From the NCBI RefSeq assembly GCF_001661075.1, contig NZ_CP014870.1, positions 930,001-994,000 of the forward strand: a DNA stretch of 64,000 nucleotides. The letters run 5' to 3'. The position numbers were made by a program, and so were the translations under genes. Below are positions 19,573-29,737 of the stretch, piece after piece; the first letter of the stretch is position 1; every line of letters begins with the position of its first letter. Below the pieces are notes generated by a model. That model saw only the letters and a program-made list of their open reading frames with translations. It was not told where the DNA came from and made no database searches. This DNA comes from Pseudomonas silesiensis. Lineage in GTDB: Bacteria; Pseudomonadota; Gammaproteobacteria; Pseudomonadales; Pseudomonadaceae.

Positions 19573-21123
19573 TCACTTCATACCCAGTCTCTTCGCCATC
19601 CGCCCAAGGTTTGCCCGGTCCAGGCCCAGCTCCCGGGCTGCACTCGCCCAATTGTGGTGATGGCGTTCCAGGCAGGCGCTGATCAATTGGCGCTGATAAT
19701 GTTCGGTGGCCTCGCGTAAATCTCCCGATACCAATGCCACGGGGACGGCGGTCGGTTGCTCGGAGGCGACTTCAACGCTGCCATCGGGTAAATCCAGATC
19801 CGCCGCACTCAAGCTGAGGATCTTCGGCCGTTCCTTGCAGTTGCCCAAGGCTTTCAGCGCACTGCGGCCGATCAAGTGCTCCAGCTCCCGCACGTTCCCT
19901 GGCCACGTATAGGCCAGCAGTGCAGCCTGGGCGTCGTTGCTCAGGCGCAGGCTGTTGAGCCCCATGCGCGAGCGGTTCTGCTCCAGAAAAAAGCCGCTGA
20001 GCAGCAACACATCGCGTCCGCGATCGCGCAGTGCCGGCACCAGCAAAGGGTAGACACTCAGTCGATGGTAAAAGTCTGCACGGTAGCGACCGCGGCGCAC
20101 TTCCTCGGCCAGGTCGCGGTTGGTCGCGGCAATCAATCGCACGTCGACCTGATGCTCCTTGTCCGACCCCAGGCGCTGCAGCTGACCGCTTTGCAACACG
20201 CGCAGCAATTTGGCCTGCACCGTCAGGGACAGCTCGCCGACTTCATCGAGAAACAGCGTGCCGCCATTGGCCAGTTCGAATTTGCCGCGTCGATCGTTCA
20301 TCGCGCCGGTAAACGCCCCGCGGACGTGGCCAAACAGTTCACTCTCCACCAGCGTCTCCGGCAGAGCGGCGCAGTTGAGGCTGATGATCGGCTTGTCGGC
20401 TCGGGGCGAGGCCGCGTGGATGGCTTGGGCTACGAGCTCCTTGCCGACCCCGGTTTCGCCGGTGATCAGCACGGTCAGATCGCTGCCGCCCACCAGATTG
20501 ATTTCTTCCACCAACCGTTTGTGGGCCTTGCTCTGGCCGATCATCTCGCGGTTCTGCTGGCCGCTGGCCTGGCGATACACCTCGGCGCGCTGATGTTCGT
20601 CTTCGACACGATTGGCCAGGCGTTCGATGCGCTCGGCGGCGTTGACCGTGGCGGCGGCGAGGCTGGCGAAGGCTTGCAGGGCGTCCAGTTCGATCGGTTC
20701 GAAGCGCTCGGGGTCGAGGGCGTCGAGGGTCAGCAAGCCCCAGGGGCGCTCGTCGATAAACAGCGGGCAGCCGATGCAGTCGTGGACTTCCAGATGCTCC
20801 TCGAGGCCATGAACCAGGCCGTCGTAGGGGTCGGGCAAGTCGCTGTCGGCGGCGAACCGGGTCGGCCCCGGGCTACTGAGCAAGGCTTCGAATCGCGGGT
20901 GCTCGCTGATCTTGAAACGTCGACCCAGAGTGTCGGTGCTCAACCCGTCGACAGCCAGCGGCACCAGCCATTCGCCATCAATGCGCAGCAGGGCGGCGGC
21001 ATCGCAAGGCAGCAGGGCGCGCATGGCTTCGAGCAGGCGTCGATAGCGCTCGCCTTCGGGCAATTCGCGGGACAGGTCCGAGACCAGTGGCAGCAGGGCG
21101 GTCAGCAGGGATTTTGCAGTCAT
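19573..21123 (-). CDS. norR: NorR/FhpR, NO-responsive sigma-54 activator
   Basis: Transcription activator of NO-detoxification genes, 516 residues. The N-terminal GAF domain (about 20-175) binds iron and senses NO in known NorR proteins. The central AAA+ domain has Walker A GETGVGKE, the sigma-54 contact loop [15 protein letters not shown] and Walker B region LFLDEVGEL. The C-terminal Fis-type helix-turn-helix is [20 protein letters not shown]. It is divergent from hmp with 155 bp between, the classic arrangement in which NorR binds upstream of, and drives, the neighbouring gene. In P. aeruginosa the equivalent pair is fhpR-fhp. Confidence 0.94.
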   Translation of the reverse strand: MTAKSLLTALLPLVSDLSRELPEGERYRRLLEAMRALLPCDAAALLRIDGEWLVPLAVDGLSTDTLGRRFKISEHPRFEALLSSPGPTRFAADSDLPDPYDGLVHGLEEHLEVHDCIGCPLFIDERPWGLLTLDALDPERFEPIELDALQAFASLAAATVNAAERIERLANRVEDEHQRAEVYRQASGQQNREMIGQSKAHKRLVEEINLVGGSDLTVLITGETGVGKELVAQAIHAASPRADKPIISLNCAALPETLVESELFGHVRGAFTGAMNDRRGKFELANGGTLFLDEVGELSLTVQAKLLRVLQSGQLQRLGSDKEHQVDVRLIAATNRDLAEEVRRGRYRADFYHRLSVYPLLVPALRDRGRDVLLLSGFFLEQNRSRMGLNSLRLSNDAQAALLAYTWPGNVRELEHLIGRSALKALGNCKERPKILSLSAADLDLPDGSVEVASEQPTAVPVALVSGDLREATEHYQRQLISACLERHHHNWASAARELGLDRANLGRMAKRLGMK

Positions 21124-21135
21124 AGTGACTCCATG

Positions 21136-21174
21136 TAGTCGGTATGACTATAAGCCGGGCTGTGTCTTTTTGAC
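21136..21174 (+). promoter_or_regulatory. norR box: Two NorR-type operator palindromes
   Basis: TAGTC-GGTAT-GACTA (21136-21150) and GTC-TTTTT-GAC (21164-21174) both fit the NorR core GT-N7-AC, with centres 26 bp apart. They sit roughly 70-100 bp upstream of the expected hmp start site, a normal place for enhancer sites of a sigma-54 activator. Confidence 0.6.
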
Positions 21175-21185
21175 TATTCTATTTT

Positions 21186-21206
21186 CAAATAATTGATTTA
21201 TAACAA
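21186..21206. promoter_or_regulatory. IHF-like site overlapping an ANR/DNR-like box
   Basis: On the minus strand 21186-21198 reads AATCAA-TTAT-TTG, an exact match to the IHF consensus WATCAA-N4-TTR. Overlapping on the plus strand, TTGAT-TTAT-AACAA (21193-21206) matches the ANR/DNR/FNR box TTGAT-N4-ATCAA with one mismatch. Either or both may be used. Confidence 0.45.
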
Positions 21207-21215
21207 ATTAATTGT

Positions 21216-21230
21216 TGGCATGAAAACTGA
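21216..21230 (+). promoter_or_regulatory. Candidate sigma-54 promoter of hmp
   Basis: TGGCATG-AAAA-CTGA resembles TGGCACG-N4-TTGC: the -24 half is good, the -12 half is weak (GA in place of GC). Spacing is right. Support comes mainly from the divergent NorR gene and the operator sites. A competing sigma-70 -10, GATAAG, overlaps at 21229-21234. Confidence 0.4.
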
Positions 21231-21278
21231 TAAGTCTAGGCCATTCAATTAGAAAACCAGTCGTTCAGGAGTCATTTA

Positions 21279-22460
21279 ATGCTTAGCGTTCAAGACCGTG
21301 CAATCGTCAAATCTACCGTGCCGTTGCTGGAAAGTGGTGGCGAAGCCTTGATCACTCACTTCTACCGCATGATGCTCTCCGAATACCCGGAGGTGCGCCC
21401 GCTGTTCAACCAGGCCCACCAGGCCAGCGGTGATCAGCCCCGTGCCCTGGCCAACGGCGTCCTGATGTATGCGCGACACATCGATCAGCTCGACCAACTG
21501 GGCGATCTGGTGGCCAAGATCATCAACAAGCACGTGGCCCTGCAGATTCTGCCGGAACACTACCCGATCGTCGGTAGCTGCCTGCTGCGCGCCATCTCCG
21601 AAGTGCTGGGTGACGAGATTGCCACGCCGCAAGTGATGGCCGCCTGGGGCGCCGCCTACGGTCAATTGGCCGACATCCTGATCGGTGCAGAAACCAGCAT
21701 CTACGACCAGAAAGAACAGGCGCCCGGCGGCTGGCGCGGGGCGCGGGAATTCATCGTGGTGGCCAAGGTTGAAGAGAGCGCGGAAATCACGTCGTTCTAT
21801 TTCGAGCCGGCTGACAAAGGCGCGATTCTGGCGGCAGAACCCGGCCAGTACATCGGCATGAAGCTGATCCTCGATGGCGAAGAGATCCGCCGTAACTATT
21901 CGCTGTCGGCCCTGGCCGACAAAGGCCAATACCGCATCAGCGTCAAACGTGAAGAGGGTGGGCGCGCCTCCAATCACCTGCACGATCAACTGCACGTCGG
22001 TTCCAGCATCCAGCTGTTCCCGCCATCGGGCGAGTTCACCCTGACCGCAAGCGACAAGCCGTTGGTTCTGATCAGCGGCGGCGTCGGCATCACCCCGACC
22101 CTGCCGATGCTCGAAGCCGCACTGGCGACCGAGCGCCCGGTGCACTTTATCCACTGCGCCCGCAACGGCAGCGTCCACGCCTTCCGCGACTGGATCGACG
22201 GCCTGGCCGAGCGTCATCCGCAGCTCAAGCGCTTCTATTGCTACGACGAAGATGACGGTGTCAGCCCGGCGGCGGACAAGGTCGGGCTGTTGAGCCAGGA
22301 GCAACTAAGCGAATGGTTGCCGCAGCAGCGCGACCTGGACGCTTACTTCCTCGGACCTAAAGGTTTCATGACGGCGGTCAAGCGTCACCTCAAGGCGTTG
22401 GGTGTACCGGAGAAGCAAAGCCGTTACGAGTTCTTCGGGCCGGCTTCGGCGCTGGAATAA
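21279..22460 (+). CDS. hmp: Flavohemoglobin, nitric oxide dioxygenase
   Basis: Cytoplasmic enzyme that converts NO and O2 to nitrate using NAD(P)H. 393 residues. The N-terminal globin domain (about 1-140) carries the proximal haem histidine in the INKHVALQILPEHYPIVG region. A FAD-binding domain follows with RNYSLSAL, then a NAD-binding domain with ISGGVGITPTLPMLEAAL and the C-terminal YEFFGPASALE. The ATG at 21279 follows CAGGAG. It is monocistronic, divergent from norR and followed by an 18-bp palindrome and a REP array. Confidence 0.96.
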   Translation: MLSVQDRAIVKSTVPLLESGGEALITHFYRMMLSEYPEVRPLFNQAHQASGDQPRALANGVLMYARHIDQLDQLGDLVAKIINKHVALQILPEHYPIVGSCLLRAISEVLGDEIATPQVMAAWGAAYGQLADILIGAETSIYDQKEQAPGGWRGAREFIVVAKVEESAEITSFYFEPADKGAILAAEPGQYIGMKLILDGEEIRRNYSLSALADKGQYRISVKREEGGRASNHLHDQLHVGSSIQLFPPSGEFTLTASDKPLVLISGGVGITPTLPMLEAALATERPVHFIHCARNGSVHAFRDWIDGLAERHPQLKRFYCYDEDDGVSPAADKVGLLSQEQLSEWLPQQRDLDAYFLGPKGFMTAVKRHLKALGVPEKQSRYEFFGPASALE

Positions 22461-22472
22461 TCACTGACACCA

Positions 22473-22490
22473 AGAGATCGTACGATCTCT
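22473..22490. repeat. 18-bp perfect palindrome after hmp
   Basis: AGAGATCGTACGATCTCT equals its own reverse complement over 18 bp with no spacer. It lies 13 bp after the hmp stop and 2 bp before the first REP arm. No T run follows, so it is not a standard terminator. Confidence 0.8.
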
Positions 22491-22782
22491 CGTAGGAGCC
22501 AGGCTTGCCGGCGAAGGCGTCCTCAAGATCGCCTTCGCCGGCAAGCCTGGCTCCTACAGGACGGCCTTCGCCGGCGAGCCTGGCTCCTACAGGACGCCTT
22601 CGCCGGCGAGCCTGGCTCCTACAGGACGCCTTCGCCGGCGAGCCTGGCTCCTACAGGACGCCTTCGCCGGCAAGCCTGGCTCCTACAGGACGCCTTCGCC
22701 GGCAAGCCTGGCTCCTACAGGACGCTTTCGCCGGCAAGCCTGGCTCCTACAGGACGTTTTCGCCGGCAAGCCTGGCTCCTAC
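22491..22782. repeat. Tandem array of eight 32-bp REP units
   Basis: After one inverted REP arm (22492-22518), seven complete 32-bp units start at 22531, 22564, 22596, 22628, 22660, 22692 and 22724, and a 27-bp final unit at 22756. Each reads GCCTTCGCCGGCRAGCCTGG followed by CTCCTACAGGAC. Period is exactly 32 except one extra G after unit 1. Units 2-4 have G and the others A at the R position; the last two have GCTTT and GTTTT at their 5' ends. There are no spacers between units. It fills the 338-bp gap between the convergent hmp and dauR genes. Confidence 0.92.
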
Positions 22783-22798
22783 GGATGCGTATTGGTTT

Positions 22799-23455
22799 TC
22801 ACCCCTTCAATTCCTTCAAATGCTTGTACACCGTCGCCCGCCCCATGTTCAGCACGTTCGCCACATAGTTGGAGGCGCTTTTGCCTTTGAAGGCGCCTTC
22901 GGCATGCAAGGCCAGCACCAGTTCGCGTTTGTGGTCGCGGGTGAGCAGGTTCAGGCTCAGCTGGCGCTCGCGCAGCCAGGCGTGGAGGAAGGTATTGATC
23001 CGCTCCTGCCAGTCATCGCGAAACAGTGAATCCGGCTGCGGAATCAACTTGCTCGGCGACAGGAACAGATCCAGCGCCGCCTTGGCATTCTCGAACAGTG
23101 AAATATTCAGATTGATGCACAGCACGGCCAGCGGATGACCGTCGCTGTCACGCAGCACGCTACTGAGGCTGCGAATTTTCTGGCCATCCCAATTGAGCTT
23201 TTCGTAAGGCCCGATGTTGCGTTCGCTGATGTCGTCGCTGAGCATGTCCTCCAGCGCCGAATCGTCACCGATTTCCCGTTTCGACAGGTTGTTGGCGATG
23301 TAGTCGACCTTTTGCGTGCGCAAATCGTGCAGCACCACTTCGGCATGGGGGAAGAACAGCGTGGCGATGGCGTCGGCAATCGCCCGGAAGTTGTCCAGCG
23401 GCGAACGTGCCTGCGCAGAGCCATCCAGGGCCGGATCGTGTTCGTGGGCGTTCAT
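22799..23455 (-). CDS. dauR: DauR-like regulator (YheO/PAS-HTH)
   Basis: Transcription regulator, 218 residues. An N-terminal YheO-type PAS-like sensing domain (about 18-130, with FFPHAEVVLHDL) and a C-terminal helix-turn-helix (about 165-215, with KSASNYVANVLNMGRATVYK) match DauR, the repressor of the D-arginine dehydrogenase operon in P. aeruginosa. The ATG at 23455 was chosen over a start 30 codons upstream because the extra residues lack homology. It is the last gene of the dauB-dauA-dauR set, 90 bp behind dauA. The ligand in P. aeruginosa is the D-arginine pathway intermediate 2-ketoarginine; that it is the same here is inference. Confidence 0.85.
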   Translation of the reverse strand: MNAHEHDPALDGSAQARSPLDNFRAIADAIATLFFPHAEVVLHDLRTQKVDYIANNLSKREIGDDSALEDMLSDDISERNIGPYEKLNWDGQKIRSLSSVLRDSDGHPLAVLCINLNISLFENAKAALDLFLSPSKLIPQPDSLFRDDWQERINTFLHAWLRERQLSLNLLTRDHKRELVLALHAEGAFKGKSASNYVANVLNMGRATVYKHLKELKG

Positions 23456-23477
23456 AGTGGAGCTCCAGGCAGCATCG

Positions 23478-23499
23478 GCACCCTGTGAAAACAGGGTGC
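23478..23499. other. Stem-loop between dauA and dauR
   Basis: GCACCCTGT - GAAA - ACAGGGTGC: a perfect 9-bp stem. There is no T run on either side, so it is more likely an RNA-processing or attenuation hairpin than a full terminator; it could lower dauR expression relative to dauBA. Confidence 0.6.
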
Positions 23500-23545
23500 T
23501 GGAAGTTTGCCGCAATCGTGGCGAGGCGTCACCTGAGGACGTCAC

Positions 23546-24812
<1,267 letters not shown>

Positions 24813-24823
24813 GTTTTGTGGTG

Positions 24824-25771
24824 TTAGTGCTGCAGGCGGTAGATGGCGTTAGCCAGCGCAATGTCTTCCAGGCCCAGGCCAATGGAGCGGAAGAACACGT
24901 GACGGTCGTAGTCCGGACGCTGGACTTTTCCGCTGAGCAGATCGGGCAGGTCGCCGACAACGGCGCCCTTGTCCCAGCCATGCCGTTCACCGGCAATCAG
25001 CATCTCGCCAGCCGAACCCGGCGTGGTCAGGCGATAGTCGCAAAACACCTGCATGTCATTGAGGCTCTGCGGCGGCACTTCATGGGCGCGCGGGGCGTTG
25101 GTGCTGATCGAGGTGATCAGCGCCGGCTTGCTCAGCTCGGAAGGGTCGATCACCGGGCCAGCAGACGAGGTGCAGAGCAGGATGACATCGGCGTCCTGGA
25201 CGGCCGCTTCGCGACTGTCGACCAGGGTCAGGCGTGGGTCGAGGGCACGCAACGGTGCCAGCGCCTCGGCATTTTTGCCGCTCAGGCTCGGCGAGTAGAG
25301 GCTGATGCTCTGCCAGTCGCGCAGACCCTTGACGTAGTGCAGATGCGCCTGGGCCACTTTGCCGCTGCCGATTATCGCCAGGCGCTGCGCCTTCAGCGGC
25401 GCGAGGGCATCGACCGCCACCGCCGTCGTCGCCGCAGTGCGGGCGGTGGTCAGTTCGCCGGCATCGCACAGCAACAACGGCTGACCGGTCTGCATCGACA
25501 TCAACAGCGTCCAGGCCGTTACCAATGGGCCTTCTTCGCGCACGATGTAGGGTGAAGTCTTGACCCCATAAACACCCTCCGTGGCCAGCACGCCCAGGTA
25601 GTTGATGAAGTCGCCAGCACCCTGGGGAAACTCAACCAGTTGCTGCGCCGGTTGCACCGCTTGCCCAGCGGCCAGGTCGCGGAACAACTTGCGCAGGATG
25701 TGTGGCACGTCGATCTGTGCCAGCAGCTCGCGGGCCTGGTATTGAGTGATCACGTAGGGCGTACTGGACAT
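24824..25771 (-). CDS. dauB: NAD(P)H-dependent anabolic L-arginine dehydrogenase
   Basis: Ornithine cyclodeaminase/mu-crystallin family enzyme, 315 residues. In P. aeruginosa DauB uses NAD(P)H and ammonia to convert 2-ketoarginine to L-arginine. The nucleotide-binding motif is LAIIGSGKVAQAHLH; the substrate region includes GVYGVKTSPY and LTTARTAATTAVAVDAL. The ATG at 25771 was chosen because GGAG lies 7 nt upstream; a start 13 codons earlier would place the palindrome of the promoter region inside the coding part. First gene of the dau operon, with a perfect palindrome over its likely -10. Confidence 0.9.
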   Translation of the reverse strand: MSSTPYVITQYQARELLAQIDVPHILRKLFRDLAAGQAVQPAQQLVEFPQGAGDFINYLGVLATEGVYGVKTSPYIVREEGPLVTAWTLLMSMQTGQPLLLCDAGELTTARTAATTAVAVDALAPLKAQRLAIIGSGKVAQAHLHYVKGLRDWQSISLYSPSLSGKNAEALAPLRALDPRLTLVDSREAAVQDADVILLCTSSAGPVIDPSELSKPALITSISTNAPRAHEVPPQSLNDMQVFCDYRLTTPGSAGEMLIAGERHGWDKGAVVGDLPDLLSGKVQRPDYDRHVFFRSIGLGLEDIALANAIYRLQH

Positions 25772-25804
25772 GGTCGGCTCCGGGAGTTGGAAGTAAACTA
25801 ATTT

Positions 25805-25817
25805 GTCCATTATGGAC
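25805..25817. promoter_or_regulatory. Palindromic operator over the dauB promoter
   Basis: GTCCAT-T-ATGGAC is a perfect 13-bp palindrome 34 bp before the dauB start. On the minus strand it contains CATAAT, a good -10, with TTGCTC 16 bp upstream as a poor -35. A protein bound here would cover the -10. DauR is the natural candidate; this link is inferred from position. Confidence 0.45.
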
Positions 25818-25845
25818 TTTTAGTTATTTCGAGCAAGCGCCTTTT

Positions 25846-25869
25846 GTTGGAGCAAGCTCGCTCCTACAG
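25846..25869. repeat. Short REP hairpin
   Basis: TTGGAGCAAGCTCGCTCC followed by TACAG: a compact single-arm REP (GGAGC / GCTCC stem) between dauB and the rhlB terminator. Confidence 0.65.
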
Positions 25870-25882
25870 TGATTTCGGGGCG

Positions 25883-25920
25883 AAAAAAAAGCGCAGTCCG
25901 TTTCCGGCTGCGCCTTTTTT
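25883..25920 (-). terminator. Intrinsic terminator of rhlB
   Basis: GCGCAG-TCCG-TTT-CCGG-CTGCGC makes a GC-rich stem with an A run on the left and a T run on the right, so it can work on both strands. It lies 14 bp past the rhlB stop. Confidence 0.85.
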
Positions 25921-25933
25921 CAATGCGCCGGGG

Positions 25934-27421
25934 TTACGGGCGCTTGCGCTCTACCGCCCGCAGCAAATGCGTCGGTGGCGTTTCACAGTTGATCTTGCGA
26001 CCCAGAAGCGCCTCGATGGACGGTAGCTGGTAGGAATCGTCTTCACCGGCAAAACTGATGGATACACCGTCGGCGCCGGCGCGACCGGTACGGCCGATGC
26101 GGTGCACGTAGTCGTCCGGGACTTCCGGCAAGGTGAAGTTGATCACATGGCTGATGCCTTCGATGTGAATGCCGCGACCGGCCACGTCAGTGGCGACCAG
26201 CACGCGGATCTTGCCTTCGCGGAAACCTTCCAGGGTCTTGATGCGTTTGTGCTGCGGCACATCGCCGGACAGCTGCGCGGCATTCACGCCATCACGCACC
26301 AGGCGCTCTTCGATGCGTCGCACTTCATCCTTGCGGTTGGCGAACACCATCACCCGCTCCCAACCGTTGTCGTTGACCAGGTTGTAGAGCAGTTTGTATT
26401 TGTCGGCACCGGCCACGGCGTAGATGTGCTGTTCGACGTTTTCGCTGGCCACGTTCTGCGACTCGATCTCGACGATCGACGGATCGGTGGTCCATTGCTT
26501 GGCCAGGTTCATCACGTCTTCGGTGAAGGTCGCGGAGAACAGCAGCGTCTGACGTTCGTTCTTCGGCGGAGTCTGGCGAATGATCTGACGCACTTGTGGG
26601 ATGAAACCCATGTCGAGCATCCGGTCGGCTTCATCCAGGACCATGACTTCGACCATGTCCAGGTGCACGTCGCCGCGCTGGTTGAAGTCCAGCAAACGAC
26701 CCGGAGTGGCGACGAGGATGTCGCAATGACGGGCTTCGAGATGCTTGAGCTGCTTGTCGAAGTCCATGCCGCCGACAAACGTCATGACGTTGAGGCCGGT
26801 GTACTTGGTCAGGTCGGCTGCGTCCTTGGCGATCTGCACCACCAGTTCCCGGGTCGGGGCAATGATCAGCGCCCGCGGCTCGCCCATGTAGCGCTCTTTC
26901 GGCGGTGGGGTTTGCAGCAACTGGGTGATGATCGAAATCAGGAACGCGGCGGTTTTGCCGGTGCCGGTCTGGGCGCGACCGATGGCGTCTTTGCCCGCCA
27001 GGGTAAAACCAAGCACCTGCGCCTGGATCGGCGTGCAATACGGGAAGCCCAGGTCCTGGATGGCATGCATCAGTTCGGGGGCAAGTTTGAAATCGTGGAA
27101 ACGGGTTTTGCCTTCCTGGGGTTCGACGGCGAAATCTTCGAGTTTCCAGGGAATGACCGGCGCTTTCGGCTTGGGTTCGCGACGGGGTTTTACAGGTTTT
27201 GCGGCTTCGCTGAGCGGTTGCTCGGCGGCGATGGCCGGGGCAGGTTGGACGGCCGGTGTGGGTACCGGCGCGTGCTTCGGTACCGCTGCGGCTGCGGTCC
27301 GACCAGGCTGATGACCGTCGGTGCGGTGGCTGGGGAGGTGAGACGGAGCGCTGGAGACTGGCGCGAGCTGCTCAGTCTCGCTTTTACCGAACATTTTCTT
27401 GAGTGCTTTGAGCACGGTCAT
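25934..27421 (-). CDS. rhlB: DEAD-box RNA helicase RhlB
   Basis: ATP-dependent RNA helicase, in E. coli part of the RNA degradosome with RNase E. 495 residues, longer than the E. coli protein because of an N-terminal extension (about 1-105) that is Ala/Pro/Lys-rich and probably disordered. Core motifs: Q motif [11 protein letters not shown], motif [12 protein letters not shown], Ia [20 protein letters not shown], and [12 protein letters not shown]. It is followed by a terminator. In PAO1 rhlB also lies next to dauBAR. Its role in the Pseudomonas degradosome is inference from the family. Confidence 0.93.
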   Translation of the reverse strand: MTVLKALKKMFGKSETEQLAPVSSAPSHLPSHRTDGHQPGRTAAAAVPKHAPVPTPAVQPAPAIAAEQPLSEAAKPVKPRREPKPKAPVIPWKLEDFAVEPQEGKTRFHDFKLAPELMHAIQDLGFPYCTPIQAQVLGFTLAGKDAIGRAQTGTGKTAAFLISIITQLLQTPPPKERYMGEPRALIIAPTRELVVQIAKDAADLTKYTGLNVMTFVGGMDFDKQLKHLEARHCDILVATPGRLLDFNQRGDVHLDMVEVMVLDEADRMLDMGFIPQVRQIIRQTPPKNERQTLLFSATFTEDVMNLAKQWTTDPSIVEIESQNVASENVEQHIYAVAGADKYKLLYNLVNDNGWERVMVFANRKDEVRRIEERLVRDGVNAAQLSGDVPQHKRIKTLEGFREGKIRVLVATDVAGRGIHIEGISHVINFTLPEVPDDYVHRIGRTGRAGADGVSISFAGEDDSYQLPSIEALLGRKINCETPPTHLLRAVERKRP

Positions 27422-27519
27422 CTCATCAATTGATTAAGGAATATACGCCGGCCAGTGTAATGCAAGAATCGGGCGCGGCGTAGGGGGATGGATCAATGGG
27501 CTGTTTTTCCCTTGAACGG

Positions 27520-28643
<1,124 letters not shown>

Positions 28644-29672
28644 ATGAAGATGTTGAAATCCACCCTGGCCGTCGTGACTGCAGCCGCAGTGCTCGGCGTC
28701 AGTGGGTTCGCTCAGGCGGGTGCGACCCTGGATGCAGTGCAGAAAAAAGGTTTCGTACAGTGCGGTGTCAGTGACGGTCTGCCGGGCTTCTCGGTTCCGG
28801 ACTCCACTGGCAAGATCATCGGTATCGACGCCGACGTCTGCCGCGCGGTGGCCGCTGCCGTATTCGGCGACGCGACCAAGGTCAAATTCAGCCAGTTGAA
28901 CGCCAAAGAGCGCTTCACCGCGTTGCAGTCCGGCGAAATCGACGTGCTGTCGCGCAACACCACCTGGACCAGCTCCCGCGATTCGGGCATGGGCCTGGTG
29001 TTTGCCGGCGTGACTTACTACGACGGCATCGGCTTCCTGGTGAATAACAAGCTGGGCGTGAAGAGCGCCAAGGAGCTCGACGGCGCCACCATCTGCATTC
29101 AAGCCGGTACCACCACCGAGCTCAACGTTTCCGACTACTTCCGCGGCAACGGTCTGAAATACACCCCGATCACCTTCGACACCTCCGATGAAAGCGCCAA
29201 GTCGCTGGAATCCGGTCGTTGCGACGTGCTGACCTCCGACAAATCCCAGCTCTACGCACAACGCAGCAAGCTGGGCACTCCGACCGACTACGTCGTTCTG
29301 CCGGAAACCATCTCCAAGGAGCCCCTGGGCCCAGTCGTGCGTAAAGGCGACGAAGAGTGGTTCAGCATTGTGAAGTGGACCCTGTTCGCCATGCTCAACG
29401 CCGAAGAAATGGGCATCACCCAGAAAAACGTCGAAGCTGAAGCCAAAGCCACCAAGAACCCGGACGTCGCTCGTCTGCTGGGTGCTGACGGCGAATACGG
29501 CAAAGACCTGAAAGTGAAGAAAGACTGGGTCGTGCAGATCGTCAAGCAAGTGGGCAACTACGGTGAAGTGTTCGAGCGAAACCTCGGCAAGAGCACTCCG
29601 CTGGCCATCGACCGCGGGCTGAACGCCCTGTGGAACAACGGCGGCATTCAATACGCACCACCAGTGCGCTGA
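28644..29672 (+). CDS. aapJ: Amino-acid ABC transporter, periplasmic binding protein AapJ
   Basis: Substrate-binding protein of the general L-amino-acid (Aap) importer. 342 residues. The signal peptide MLKSTLAVVTAAAVLGVSGFAQA is split over residues 3-25. The mature protein is a family-3 solute-binding fold with VQCGVSDGLPGFS, NAKERFTALQSGEIDVLSRN (20 residues) and the hinge LESGRCDVLTSDKSQL. ATG at 28644 with GGAGG 5 nt ahead. It is first in aapJQMP and is separated from aapQ by a 65-bp gap with a strong stem-loop, as expected if the binding protein is made in excess. Confidence 0.93.
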   Translation: MKMLKSTLAVVTAAAVLGVSGFAQAGATLDAVQKKGFVQCGVSDGLPGFSVPDSTGKIIGIDADVCRAVAAAVFGDATKVKFSQLNAKERFTALQSGEIDVLSRNTTWTSSRDSGMGLVFAGVTYYDGIGFLVNNKLGVKSAKELDGATICIQAGTTTELNVSDYFRGNGLKYTPITFDTSDESAKSLESGRCDVLTSDKSQLYAQRSKLGTPTDYVVLPETISKEPLGPVVRKGDEEWFSIVKWTLFAMLNAEEMGITQKNVEAEAKATKNPDVARLLGADGEYGKDLKVKKDWVVQIVKQVGNYGEVFERNLGKSTPLAIDRGLNALWNNGGIQYAPPVR

Positions 29673-29679
29673 TGGTTCT

Positions 29680-29708
29680 ATCACCCGGTGGGCCAACCGC
29701 CGGGTGAT
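29680..29708 (+). other. Intercistronic stem-loop after aapJ
   Basis: ATCACCCGG and CCGGGTGAT form a perfect 9-bp stem with an 11-nt loop, 7 bp after the aapJ stop. There is no T run. Such hairpins after binding-protein genes often protect the upstream mRNA from 3' exonucleases, raising the binding-protein to permease ratio. Confidence 0.65.
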
Positions 29709-29737
29709 GTTCTGTTCCATTCTTAGCGGGGCACTTC

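Noticed and set aside
22491..22782. CRISPR-like array
   Set aside because: The units are directly adjacent with no unique spacers, the repeat is a REP arm, and there are no cas genes nearby.
22505..23029. 174-codon open frame through the REP array
   Set aside because: It is a low-complexity product of the repeat (ASLAPTGR) and overlaps the real dauR gene on the other strand.
23455..23545. 30-residue N-terminal extension of DauR
   Set aside because: It has no similarity to the family and crosses the intergenic hairpin.
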